This document shows positions 37,367-45,157 of a DNA stretch of 51,430 bases, piece after piece. The notes below the pieces were generated by a model, which worked only from the letters and a program-made list of their open reading frames with translations, was not told where the DNA came from and ran no database searches. A program made the translations under genes and the position numbers. Source of the DNA: an uncultured Clostridia bacterium (GTDB lineage: Bacteria > Bacillota > Clostridia > Oscillospirales > Ruminococcaceae); NCBI GenBank assembly GCA_945876755.1, contig CAMCPM010000014.1, forward strand, positions 1-51,430. The letters run 5' to 3'. Within the stretch, counting starts at the first letter, position 1, and each line of letters begins with the position of its first letter.

Positions 37367-38536
37367 TCATTCTTCAAGACCCTTCATCAGACCTTCGACA
37401 ATTTTAGGGAACTCCCATGTGCAGGTCGCACGGTTGAGAAGCCCGAAATTCTCGCCTGTTCCGTTGAATGCCCCGTTATCCCACCAAATGCAGGGAACGC
37501 CTATTTCCTTTGCTTTACTTACATAGTATGTTGCCCATTCAGCACGGATATCCTCGTTTGCCTTGCTTCTTGCGCCGAATTCGCCGATTATTACAGCAAT
37601 ATTTTTATCAATGAAATTGGTTTTTAATGTATCCATAAGCGACACTACTTCGCTTGCGCTTCCCTCATCGGGAATGAACTCACGTTTTGCAATATCTCCG
37701 CCAAGAGCGAACTCATACGGCAGATATGCGTGAACAGAAACGATTATTTTATCGTCACCCTCGGGAATTACCAGATCTCTGAGCGCACCGCCGTTTGAAC
37801 TTGCCGCATAAGACGGGATCATAAGGTGACGCTTTTCATTGTTTCCTCCAAGACCTCTTATCGTGGAAACAAAAGCCGCATTCATCTGATTTACAACGTC
37901 GTGACCTTCCTTGTCGCCGCCGTTCCATTCCATGCCTGTGTTTCTCTTTCTCGGTTCGTTAAGACCCTCAAATATCAGATGCTCGTCATAGCCTGCAAAA
38001 CGTGTGCCTATCTGAGTCCAAAGCGCTGTAAGCTTTTCAATGGAAGCGTCCGCAGTATCGTAGTAAGGGTCATGCCAGTCCTCATGGTGAATATTAAGTA
38101 TAACAAACATATCCTGGCTGTAAGCATAATCAACTATCTCCTGAACGCGATCCATCCAAGCCTCATCGACCTTGTTTTCTGCGTCCATATGTATGCCCCA
38201 TGTTACAGGTATTCTTACAATATTGAAGCCTGCGTCTTTTACAGCAGTGATCATTTCTTTAGTAGTTTTAATATTTCCCCAGCTTGTCTCGCTCGAAACA
38301 CCGCTGCCGCCGTTTGCGTCAAGAGTATTTCCCAAGCTCCAGCCGATTTTGATTTCCTTGACAAGCTCTACCGAAGGGATATCGCGTATCTCATCGTTAA
38401 CTTCCACTTTTGTCGCCTCTGTCACCGCATCATTGTTTTCCGGCTTATCAGCATCCTGCTTTGTACAGCCTGAAAAAGAAGAAAGAAGCATTGCTGCCGC
38501 AAGAACTGCTCCTATTCGTTTAACGAACTTTTTCAT
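37367..38536 (-). CDS. secreted lipoprotein GH5 endoglucanase
   Basis: A 389-residue lipoprotein. The signal peptide ends in the lipobox FSGC (Cys24), with a Glu/Asp-rich linker to about residue 50. The rest is a complete GH5 TIM barrel with WSLGNTLDA at the start, NIHHEDWHD, FEGLNEPR (predicted acid/base Glu) and VIIGEFGA (predicted nucleophile Glu). Such proteins hydrolyse beta-1,4-glucans such as cellulose, or mixed-linkage glucan and xyloglucan in subfamily 4. No carbohydrate-binding module or dockerin is present, so it is cell-anchored and not cellulosomal. GGAGGTAAGG precedes the ATG. It is alone and ends at a terminator next to the palindromic repeat. Confidence 0.92.
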   Translation of the reverse strand: MKKFVKRIGAVLAAAMLLSSFSGCTKQDADKPENNDAVTEATKVEVNDEIRDIPSVELVKEIKIGWSLGNTLDANGGSGVSSETSWGNIKTTKEMITAVKDAGFNIVRIPVTWGIHMDAENKVDEAWMDRVQEIVDYAYSQDMFVILNIHHEDWHDPYYDTADASIEKLTALWTQIGTRFAGYDEHLIFEGLNEPRKRNTGMEWNGGDKEGHDVVNQMNAAFVSTIRGLGGNNEKRHLMIPSYAASSNGGALRDLVIPEGDDKIIVSVHAYLPYEFALGGDIAKREFIPDEGSASEVVSLMDTLKTNFIDKNIAVIIGEFGARSKANEDIRAEWATYYVSKAKEIGVPCIWWDNGAFNGTGENFGLLNRATCTWEFPKIVEGLMKGLEE

Positions 38537-38629
38537 AGTCGACCTTACCTCCGAAAATGTGTAATACTGTTGTTATTTTAACATATGTTTTTGTAATATT
38601 CAATAACATTTAATTAACATTTCAGCATA

Positions 38630-38658
38630 TTGACAATTATACGAAAGTATGATAACAT
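38630..38658 (+). promoter_or_regulatory. promoter for the thiC leader
   Basis: TTGACA (38630-38635) and TAACAT (38653-38658) are 17 bp apart. The transcript would begin just before the TPP aptamer. Confidence 0.7.
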
Positions 38659-38673
38659 GTAAAAGTAATATCA

Positions 38674-38760
38674 ATAGGGGAGCTGCGCATAAAGCGGCTG
38701 AGAGGGAATTTTCAGTTCCGACCCTTGACCTGATTCGGATAATGCCGGCGTAGGGAATTG
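38674..38760 (+). promoter_or_regulatory. TPP riboswitch upstream of thiC
   Basis: All conserved TPP-aptamer blocks are present in order: GGGGAGCTGC, GCTGAGAGGG, ACCCTTGACCTGAT and GGATAATGCCGGCGTAGGGA. It senses thiamine pyrophosphate. The terminator at 38789-38819 follows, so control is by premature termination when TPP is high. Confidence 0.96.
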
Positions 38761-38788
38761 TTTGTACCAATATGATATGAACGGGCTT

Positions 38789-38819
38789 GCCTATGCGGAT
38801 TTTTCTGCATAGGCTTTTT
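38789..38819 (+). terminator. riboswitch-controlled terminator before thiC
   Basis: GCCTATGC (38789 on) pairs with GCATAGGC (38807-38814) around a TTTT-containing loop, followed by TTTTTA. It is the expression platform of the TPP riboswitch. Confidence 0.85.
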
Positions 38820-38843
38820 ATTTGTCCAGAAAAGGAGCTTGTT

Positions 38844-40157
38844 ATGAGAGAATACAAAACACAGATGGAAGCTGCAAAGCTTGGGATAATCACTCCCGAA
38901 ATGAAAACTGTTGCGGAAAAGGAATATACAGACCCCGAAAAGATTCGTGAGCTTGTGGCTCTCGGACAGATCGCTATTCCTGCAAATGTTAATCACAAGT
39001 CACTTTCAGCCGAGGGTATCGGAAAAGGTCTGCGTACTAAGATAAACGTTAATCTTGGTATTTCGGGCGACTGCAAGAACTACGAAAGCGAAATGGAAAA
39101 GGTCAGAACAGCGATAAAATTCGGCGCAGAAGCTATTATGGACTTGTCAAATTACGGCAAGACAAATACATTCCGTAAACAGCTTATTGAAATGTCTCCC
39201 GCTATGATAGGTACTGTTCCTATGTATGACGCGATCGGCTATCTTGAAAAGGATCTGCTTGAAATTACCGCCGAGGACTTCCTCAAGGTCGTAAAAGCCC
39301 ATGCCGAAGAGGGCGTGGACTTCATGACTATCCACGCAGGAATAAACCGCCGTGCAATTGAGGCGTTCAGACGTGAAGGCAGAAAAATGAATATCGTTTC
39401 ACGAGGCGGCTCGCTGCTGTTTGCGTGGATGGAAATGACAGGAAATGAAAATCCTTTTTATGAGCATTACGATGAGGTACTGGAAATTCTCCGTGAATAT
39501 GACGTAACCATCAGTCTCGGCGATGCACTTCGTCCAGGCTGTATCGACGACAGCACCGACGCAGGTCAGATTTCCGAGCTTATCGAGCTTGGCGCTCTTA
39601 CAAAGCGTGCATGGGAAAAGGACGTTCAGGTTATGATCGAAGGTCCCGGACATATGGCTATGAATGAAATTGCCGCTAATATGCAGCTTGAAAAGCGTAT
39701 CTGCCACGAAGCACCCTTTTACGTTCTCGGACCTCTTGTTACAGATATTTTCCCCGGCTACGACCACATCACATCGGCTATCGGCGGAGCTATCGCCGCT
39801 GCAAACGGCGCTGATTTTCTCTGCTATGTAACACCTGCGGAGCATCTCCGTCTGCCCGACGCCGACGATGTTAAAGAGGGCATAATGGCTTCAAAAATTG
39901 CCGCACACGCTGCCGATATCGCAAAGGGAGTACCCCACGCACGCGACCTCGACAATAAAATGGCTGAGGCTCGCCATAAGGTAGACTGGGAAGAAATGTT
40001 CAAGATCGCCGCAGACCCCGACAAGGCACGCGCTTATTTTGAAAGCACCCCGCCTGCCGACAGACATACCTGCTCAATGTGCGGAAAAATGTGTGCAGTC
40101 AGAACTACAAACATGATATTAGAGGGCAAAAAGGTAGAGTTCTGTACCGAAAAATAA
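38844..40157 (+). CDS. thiC: phosphomethylpyrimidine synthase
   Basis: A 437-residue radical SAM enzyme that rearranges AIR to HMP-phosphate, the pyrimidine half of thiamine. Core segments include [29 protein letters not shown] and [23 protein letters not shown]. The C-terminal cluster motif reads CSMCGKMC, giving a Cys-x2-Cys-x3-Cys spacing. The short N-terminus is typical of clostridial ThiC. ATG 38844 has AAAGGAG at 38831-38837; the longer frame would start inside the terminator hairpin and is excluded. It is TPP-riboswitch controlled and lies ahead of thiWMED. Confidence 0.97.
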   Translation: MREYKTQMEAAKLGIITPEMKTVAEKEYTDPEKIRELVALGQIAIPANVNHKSLSAEGIGKGLRTKINVNLGISGDCKNYESEMEKVRTAIKFGAEAIMDLSNYGKTNTFRKQLIEMSPAMIGTVPMYDAIGYLEKDLLEITAEDFLKVVKAHAEEGVDFMTIHAGINRRAIEAFRREGRKMNIVSRGGSLLFAWMEMTGNENPFYEHYDEVLEILREYDVTISLGDALRPGCIDDSTDAGQISELIELGALTKRAWEKDVQVMIEGPGHMAMNEIAANMQLEKRICHEAPFYVLGPLVTDIFPGYDHITSAIGGAIAAANGADFLCYVTPAEHLRLPDADDVKEGIMASKIAAHAADIAKGVPHARDLDNKMAEARHKVDWEEMFKIAADPDKARAYFESTPPADRHTCSMCGKMCAVRTTNMILEGKKVEFCTEK

Positions 40158-40162
40158 AGTGT

Positions 40163-40341
40163 ATTTCAATGCTTTCAGGCATTTTGAAATAACGGAGCTG
40201 CGGAGGAGCGTCCGGGGCTTTGAAAATAATATGCGAGGGAACTTGTGTTTCAAGGTGAGAGGAGACTAATGAGTCTCGACCGTCCGGTTTTTCGGGCGGA
40301 GTCTGCCTTGATGAGACTCTTCCGAAAGCCAAGAAAGGAAG
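40163..40341 (+). promoter_or_regulatory. structured leader between thiC and thiW
   Basis: About 190 nt without an obvious gene. Hairpins seen: 40163-40190; CTTTGAAA (40218-40225) with TTTCAAGG (40248-40255); GAGACT/AGTCTC (40262-40277); CCGTCCG/CGGGCGG (40280-40299); AGTCT/AGACT (40300-40318). The GAGACT/AGTCT units are duplicated, and GGCTTT (40216-40221) can pair with AAAGCC (40325-40330), so alternative folds are possible. It lacks the TPP consensus. The location suggests an RNA regulator of thiWMED; an HMP-PP-type riboswitch is one candidate, unproven. Confidence 0.5.
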
Positions 40342-40347
40342 GGTCTT

Positions 40348-40905
40348 ATGACTAAAAAAACAGCTTTACTCAAAATGACAGTGCTTGCAATGCTTGTAGC
40401 ACTGGGCGTTGTAATTTCGCCCATACTCCGGGTCGAGGGAATGTGTCCTATGGCGCATCTCATCAACATCGTCTGCGCCGTTCTTCTGGGGCCGTGGTAT
40501 TCCCTGCTGTGCGCATTTCTTATCGGAATCATACGCATGGCATTTATGGGTATCCCTCCGCTTGCCCTGACGGGTGCAATTTTCGGAGCGTTTCTTTCCG
40601 GCGTACTTTACCGCGTTTCTAACGGCAAGCTGATTTTTGCCGTTATAGGCGAGATAATCGGTACAGGCATTATCGGCGCTATCGTAAGCTACCCCGTTAT
40701 GGCATTTATATGGGGAAGAACAGGTCTTACATGGCTTTTCTATGTACCGTCCTTTATCGGCGGAACTCTCATCGGCGGCTCAATAGCATTTATTTTCCTG
40801 ACAGCACTCAGCAAAACGGGTATGCTTGCAAAATTCCAGCATTCATTGGGAGCAAAGGTTTATGATAAGCAAAGAAAATCTGTATCAGCTTCGGCAGAAA
40901 ATTAA
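40348..40905 (+). CDS. thiW: ThiW family ECF-transporter S component (thiazole uptake)
   Basis: A 185-residue membrane protein with about five to six spans, the substrate-binding component of an energy-coupling factor importer. Members next to thiM are thought to bring in the thiamine thiazole or a relative. Sequence start LLKMTVLAMLVALGVVISPILRVEGMCPMAHLIN and GIPPLALTGAIFGAFLSG are typical of ThiW. It needs the shared EcfA/A'/T module, which is not in the window. AAAGGAAGGG precedes the ATG. It overlaps thiM by 44 nt. Confidence 0.9.
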   Translation: MTKKTALLKMTVLAMLVALGVVISPILRVEGMCPMAHLINIVCAVLLGPWYSLLCAFLIGIIRMAFMGIPPLALTGAIFGAFLSGVLYRVSNGKLIFAVIGEIIGTGIIGAIVSYPVMAFIWGRTGLTWLFYVPSFIGGTLIGGSIAFIFLTALSKTGMLAKFQHSLGAKVYDKQRKSVSASAEN

Positions 40906-41686
40906 AGCCGAGCGTCCGCTTATACACTGCATAACCAATCATATTTCCATAAACGACTGCGCAAATGCGCTGCTCGCTCTCGGGGCAAAACCGATAATGG
41001 CTGAACACAGAGACGAGGTCGCCGATGTAACCGCTTCAGCAAAGGCTCTTGCAGTGAATCTCGGAAACATTTCCGACAGCAGACTCGCAGCGATATCCGT
41101 TTCGGGAGACACCGCCAAAAGGCTTGGCATTCCCTGCATAATCGATCTTGTTGGAGTAGGGTGCAGTAAGCTTAGGCTTGATTTTGCATCAGATTTTATC
41201 GGCAGATGCTGTCCTGCCGTGATAAAGGGCAACGAATCCGAAATTCGAGCCATATGCAGACTTCCGCACCATGCCGAGGGCATAGATAACGGTGAAAAAA
41301 GTCCGCTTTGCGATGCGGTCTATGCAGCAGAAACAGCAGCGGAAAAGTTCTGCTGTACCGTTCTTATGTCGGGCAAAAATGACGTTATCGCCGACAAAAA
41401 CGGCGTGTACATCTGCGAAAACGGACACGAACTGATGAGCTTTGTCACAGGTACAGGCTGTATGCTCAACGCAGTTGCGGGAGCGTTTCTTTCGGTTGGA
41501 ACACCCCTTGAAGCCGCTGCCGCTGCGGCGGTATTTATGGGACTTTCAGGAGAATACGCTGCTGCCGTATTTGAACAGAAAAAAAGCATAAGCCGTTTCC
41601 ACGGCACACTTATCGACGGGCTTTTCAACATAGACGAAAAATTTTACAGCGAAAAAGCGAGGATATTCAAATATGAAAAAGCTTGA
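40862..41686 (+). CDS. thiM: hydroxyethylthiazole kinase
   Basis: A 274-residue enzyme that phosphorylates 4-methyl-5-(2-hydroxyethyl)thiazole for thiamine salvage. PLIHCITNHISINDCAN, GAKPIMAEHRDEV, NLGNISDSR, KGNESEI and VTGTGCMLNAVAGAF (ATP and substrate sites) match the ribokinase-like ThiM family. The start ATG 40862 is inside the thiW tail; the longer frame is not supported. It pairs with ThiW: uptake followed by phosphorylation. Confidence 0.95.
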   Translation: MISKENLYQLRQKIKAERPLIHCITNHISINDCANALLALGAKPIMAEHRDEVADVTASAKALAVNLGNISDSRLAAISVSGDTAKRLGIPCIIDLVGVGCSKLRLDFASDFIGRCCPAVIKGNESEIRAICRLPHHAEGIDNGEKSPLCDAVYAAETAAEKFCCTVLMSGKNDVIADKNGVYICENGHELMSFVTGTGCMLNAVAGAFLSVGTPLEAAAAAAVFMGLSGEYAAAVFEQKKSISRFHGTLIDGLFNIDEKFYSEKARIFKYEKA

Positions 41687-42302
41687 CCTTACATTGTATT
41701 TTATTACCGACAGCACAGGCGTGACCGTTGAAAAGCTGCTTGATACCGTTGACAAAGCGTGTGCAGGAGGAGCAACGATAGTTCAGCTCCGTGAGAAAAA
41801 CCGCAGCGGCAGAGAATACCTTGAACTTGCCCGTGCTGTGAAAAACGTTACAGATAAATATTATGTTCCGCTTATTATCGACGACCGCGCAGACGTTGCT
41901 CTTGCCTGCGATGCGGCAGGAGTTCACGTCGGAAATGACGATCTGCCCGTTTCCGAAGCAAGAAAGCTTATGGGTCCAGATAAAATTGTGGGAGCAACCG
42001 CAAAAACCGTTGAACGTGCCCTTCAGGCGCAGTCGGACGGCGCAGACTACCTTGGAGTAGGAGCAATTTTCCCTACAACTACAAAGGTGAAAACTGTTAT
42101 CACAGAGGTTTCAACGCTGAAGGATATTTGCAGCACTGTTGAAATTCCGGTATGCGCTATCGGAGGACTCAACCTTAAAAACTGCGGAGTCCTTTCAGAC
42201 AGCGGAATATCGGGCGTTGCCGTAGTCTCGGCAATCATGAAAAGCAGCGAACCCGAAGAAGCCGCACGCAGGCTTAAAGAAAAGGTGCTGACTCTGATAT
42301 GA
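41673..42302 (+). CDS. thiE: thiamine-phosphate synthase
   Basis: A 209-residue TIM-barrel enzyme that joins HMP-PP to thiazole phosphate to give thiamine phosphate. TIVQLREK near the start, IIDDRADVALACDAAGVHVGNDD, YLGVGAIFPTTTK and AIGGLN are family motifs. It overlaps thiM by 14 nt and thiD by 4 nt. Its own ribosome site lies inside thiM. Confidence 0.96.
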   Translation: MKKLDLTLYFITDSTGVTVEKLLDTVDKACAGGATIVQLREKNRSGREYLELARAVKNVTDKYYVPLIIDDRADVALACDAAGVHVGNDDLPVSEARKLMGPDKIVGATAKTVERALQAQSDGADYLGVGAIFPTTTKVKTVITEVSTLKDICSTVEIPVCAIGGLNLKNCGVLSDSGISGVAVVSAIMKSSEPEEAARRLKEKVLTLI

Positions 42303-43081
42303 AAACGGCTCTGACAATTGCAGGCTCCGACCCATGCGGCGGTGCCGGAATACAAGCGGACATGAAAACCTTTGCCGCACACGGAATTTACGGAATGAGC
42401 GTTATTTCCGCACTTACTGTACAAAATACGCTTGGCGTAAAGGACGTTTTCAATGTACCGGAAAACTTTTTCGCCGCACAGCTTGAAGCTGTTCTTGAAG
42501 ATATTCCTCCCGATGCGGTAAAAATCGGAATGATGCCCGAGTGCGGAATTATCACAAAAACTGCGGAGCTGCTGAAAAAATACAGCGTAAAAAATATCGT
42601 TGCGGATACGATCATGATATCCACAAGCGGCAGGCGGCTCATTGACGAAAAAGCCGTTTCACTTCTTAAATCGGAGCTTTTTCCGCTTGCTTCGGTCATC
42701 ACTCCGAATATTCCCGAAGCTGAGGTTCTGTGCGGATTCCCCATCCGTAACGAAGACGATATGCGCAGGGCAGCAAAGTCCCTCTCTGAGGAAACAGGTG
42801 CTGCAGTGCTTGTAAAAGGCGGGCACGGAAACGGCGCGGCAGTTGATATTCTTTACTGCGGCGAATTTCACCGTTTTGAGTCCCCAAGGCTTGACAATCC
42901 GGATACCCACGGAACAGGCTGTACTCTTTCATCGGCAATTGCCTGCGGACTTGCCAGCGGAAAAACCATACCCGAAAGTGTTGCCGCAGCAAAGGAGTAC
43001 ATTACCGCTGCGATAGGATACGGACTTCACATCGGTCACGGTATCGGACCTCTTAACCATATGGTAAAAACAGAGCTCTGA
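42299..43081 (+). CDS. thiD: hydroxymethylpyrimidine/phosphomethylpyrimidine kinase
   Basis: A 260-residue ribokinase-like enzyme that phosphorylates HMP and HMP-P to HMP-PP, the ThiE substrate. TIAGSDPCGGAGIQADMKTF, SALTVQNT, VKGGHG and DTHGTGCTLSSAIAC are typical. It starts in an ATGA overlap with thiE and ends the operon. ThiG/S/F/H for thiazole synthesis and ThiL or thiamine pyrophosphokinase are not in the window. Confidence 0.96.
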   Translation: MKTALTIAGSDPCGGAGIQADMKTFAAHGIYGMSVISALTVQNTLGVKDVFNVPENFFAAQLEAVLEDIPPDAVKIGMMPECGIITKTAELLKKYSVKNIVADTIMISTSGRRLIDEKAVSLLKSELFPLASVITPNIPEAEVLCGFPIRNEDDMRRAAKSLSEETGAAVLVKGGHGNGAAVDILYCGEFHRFESPRLDNPDTHGTGCTLSSAIACGLASGKTIPESVAAAKEYITAAIGYGLHIGHGIGPLNHMVKTEL

Positions 43082-43093
43082 AAGAATAACGCA

Positions 43094-43138
43094 AAAGCTA
43101 CAAATCACAATCAAATGTGATTTGCAGCTTTAATTATT
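43094..43138 (+). terminator. terminator of the thi operon
   Basis: A 16-bp stem with one mismatch (43094-43109 with 43116-43131) followed by AATTATTT. Confidence 0.85.
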
Positions 43139-43320
43139 TCACGGGACGGACAGCTTTCAGCTCAATATATCCGCGGCCGCCGCGAGGTTCAAGCTGAATC
43201 CTCGGATTTGTATCATCCCACTCATAACCAATCACAGACGGGTCATATCTGTTCATCGACTGCTGAACTGCCGTTATCGCCTCGCAGTACCCTAAAGGAT
43301 GTCTCCCTTTGGCAGTCCGT
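43134..43320 (-). pseudogene. 3' remnant of a disrupted gene
   Basis: An open stretch of about 60 codons with coding-like composition ends at TAA 43134-43136. The readable end is GYCEAITAVQQSMNRYDPSV followed by a Gly/Arg-rich RGGRGYIELKAV tail. It has no ribosome site, and a terminator on the same strand (43321-43360) lies just upstream, so it is unlikely to be expressed. The palindromic repeat is next to it. I do not recognise the parent family. It looks like the surviving C-terminus of a lost gene. Confidence 0.4.
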
Positions 43321-43360
43321 AATAAAAAACAGGATACCGAGAGTTTTCTGCTCGGTATCC
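43321..43360 (-). terminator. terminator of the MCP-to-cupin operon
   Basis: A 10-bp perfect stem (43332-43341 with 43351-43360) followed on the minus strand by TGTTTTTTATT. It lies 157 nt after the cupin gene, with the palindromic repeat in between. Confidence 0.88.
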
Positions 43361-43362
43361 TT

Positions 43363-43464
43363 ATACTAAAAACCATTTAAAAACTGTACAAAAAATCGAG
43401 CATAATCTTGCGTATATGGATTATGCGAAAATTATTTGTCTACAGTTTAATTGGTTTTTAGTAT
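43363..43464. repeat. 102-bp palindromic MITE-like repeat, copy B
   Basis: The reverse complement of copy A (37177-37278), differing at 4 of 102 positions, all in one patch near the middle of one arm. It abuts a terminator (43332-43360), as copy A does. The two copies are about 6 kb apart in inverted orientation. Confidence 0.9.
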
Positions 43465-43517
43465 TACATACTTCTATACGTTCATTTTTCTAAACAGCCG
43501 CCGTTAATTATTTTGTC

Positions 43518-43865
43518 TCATTCTTCATATAGATCTCCGCTGTTTTCTTTGTTAAGAGTACCCTCCATCTCTATCATAAGAAACTTGGACAGTTCGTTTA
43601 CAACAGGACGATGCCTTGTTCCCTTCGGAACAATAATAAATTCCCCCGAATTAACAGGTATAAGTCCGTCATCGGTTTCAAGCTGAAAGCTTCCCTCGAT
43701 AACATAAAAAAGCTCGTCGGAATTTTCATGCACATGAAAATCAAGAGTGCGGTTTGCCACATTTACAACACTGAGGACATTTCCGTTAAATCTGCCGATT
43801 TTCTCATAAACGTAAAGCTTATCAACAGCGTTTACCTTATTCAGAATATTCACCGGTTTCAGCAT
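43518..43865 (-). CDS. small cupin-domain protein
   Basis: A 115-residue single-domain cupin. FHVHENSDELFYVIEGSFQLETDD and PVNSGEFIIVPKGTRHRPV are the two cupin motifs with the His and Glu metal ligands. Enzyme or sensor role is not evident. ATG 43865 follows GGAGGGAGGA and lies inside the end of the DUF2975-like gene, so the two are translationally linked. Cupin genes of this size often bind a small ligand or metal. Last gene of the operon. Confidence 0.85.
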   Translation of the reverse strand: MLKPVNILNKVNAVDKLYVYEKIGRFNGNVLSVVNVANRTLDFHVHENSDELFYVIEGSFQLETDDGLIPVNSGEFIIVPKGTRHRPVVNELSKFLMIEMEGTLNKENSGDLYEE

Positions 43866-44382
43866 TTCCAATGTCCTCCCTCCTTGAAATTTCCGCACCG
43901 TAACGGAATATCATAGAAATAATTATAAGCGCAATTCCGAAAACAACGGATGTTTCATTTGAATAATCTTTCGTGGGATCAATCCCGTAGCACTCACAGA
44001 TTATTCCGCAGATACTTATCGAGACAATCGGCAGGACAATAATTCTTATGCCAAGCTTTTTGATCTCTGCTGCACCTCTTTCGGTGAAGGGAGTTCCGTC
44101 CGCGATCTCATGCTTCAGATAACTGTGTGTAAAGGCAAGAAGAATGCCGTCAGTAATCACCGTAACAAAAGCACACCAAATTACGGCAATATTTTCATTA
44201 TAGCCCATAAGTTTCGCAAAGCTGAAATCAGATTTGTCAATAATACCGACTTCATTTACACCGTGCCATATACCTATTCCCGTAAGCAGAAGAAGTCCCG
44301 TTACAAACGAAAGGATCATAGCTACGAGAGTCAGCACTTTAAATACATTTACCGTTTTCTGGATTTTGTTAAGTGTTTCCAT
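43837..44382 (-). CDS. DUF2975-like membrane protein
   Basis: A 181-residue membrane protein with about four spans. The segment IADGTPFTERGAAEIKKLGIRIIVLPI, between spans two and three, is characteristic of DUF2975 proteins in Firmicutes, whose function is unknown. The start ATG 44382 follows AGGAGAA. It lies 17 nt after the lipoprotein stop. Confidence 0.7.
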   Translation of the reverse strand: METLNKIQKTVNVFKVLTLVAMILSFVTGLLLLTGIGIWHGVNEVGIIDKSDFSFAKLMGYNENIAVIWCAFVTVITDGILLAFTHSYLKHEIADGTPFTERGAAEIKKLGIRIIVLPIVSISICGIICECYGIDPTKDYSNETSVVFGIALIIISMIFRYGAEISRREDIGNAETGEYSE

Positions 44383-44399
44383 GTTAATTCTCCTGTCTT

Positions 44400-45137
44400 T
44401 TAATAAATTGTCTTTTCAAGTACCCATTTGCCGTTTTCAAGAACAGCAGCTCCGTCAACGGGATATTCCTCTTTTACGGGGACTTCAGCAGGTTCTTCAA
44501 TGCTGCCGACAGCAGTAAATTCACATCTGTCATCACTTACGGAATTAATAATGATTTTACAATCCGACCAGTCAGCGTAATATCCCTTTGCGCCTGCAAG
44601 ATTGATATCTATGCAAAGCTCACCGTCTATGTCCAGATACATCTGCGAGCCCTCATAAGGATAATTATACATCAGCCTGTCAGCTTCAGCAGCACAGTAA
44701 ATGCTGCTGACATAATTTTCAAATTCCGCGTAGTCTGCAAATATATCGCTTGCAACTCTGTAAATGTTGTCACCCTGAACAGGCTCTCCGGTATAGCCGA
44801 GATTGCCCGACCCGAAAATACTGCTCATGCAGAAAAAATTCCCGTCTAAAAGTTCACGGATAACAGCCTCGTCAATATCAGCATTGCTTTCTTCGAGAAG
44901 CTGTGTTTCCGAATCAGCCGTATCATCATTGCTTTCATTACTCTGTTCCGTAGCCTGCATTTCCGAAACTGTTGTGTCTGCTGCGCTTTCATTGTTCTTT
45001 TCTGTAATTTGTGTTTCCGAAGCGGAAGTATCAATAACATTGTAATCTTCGCTGCCGGTATTGATTTCCTTACAGCCGCACAGCATAACAGCTGCAAGTG
45101 CAGCTAAAAATATCTTCTTTTTCATTTTTGATTTCAT
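44400..45137 (-). CDS. lipoprotein with Ser/Glu/Asn-rich linker repeats
   Basis: A 245-residue exported lipoprotein with lipobox MLCGC. A low-complexity linker (about 30-90) holds three imperfect repeats of the type SETQ..E..NES. The globular part (about 95-245) is unrecognised, slightly acidic, and contains several Tyr and two Cys pairs. Starts considered: ATG 45137, close to GAAAGG, and ATG 45125, farther; the former is used with low confidence. It lies 20 nt after the HD-GYP stop. The role may be an extracytoplasmic sensor partner of the MCP or HD-GYP, which is inference. Confidence 0.65.
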   Translation of the reverse strand: MKSKMKKKIFLAALAAVMLCGCKEINTGSEDYNVIDTSASETQITEKNNESAADTTVSEMQATEQSNESNDDTADSETQLLEESNADIDEAVIRELLDGNFFCMSSIFGSGNLGYTGEPVQGDNIYRVASDIFADYAEFENYVSSIYCAAEADRLMYNYPYEGSQMYLDIDGELCIDINLAGAKGYYADWSDCKIIINSVSDDRCEFTAVGSIEEPAEVPVKEEYPVDGAAVLENGKWVLEKTIY

Positions 45138-45157
45138 TTGCCTTTCAAAAATTATTT

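Noticed and set aside
40195-40347. Second TPP riboswitch before thiW
   Set aside because: GGAGCTGCG is shared with the thiC aptamer, but the CTGAGA and CCTGAT...TAATGCC...GCG blocks are absent.
43134-43376. Intact 80-residue gene
   Set aside because: It has no ribosome site, its upstream part runs through a terminator hairpin, and it starts with a non-conserved stretch; listed as a remnant.
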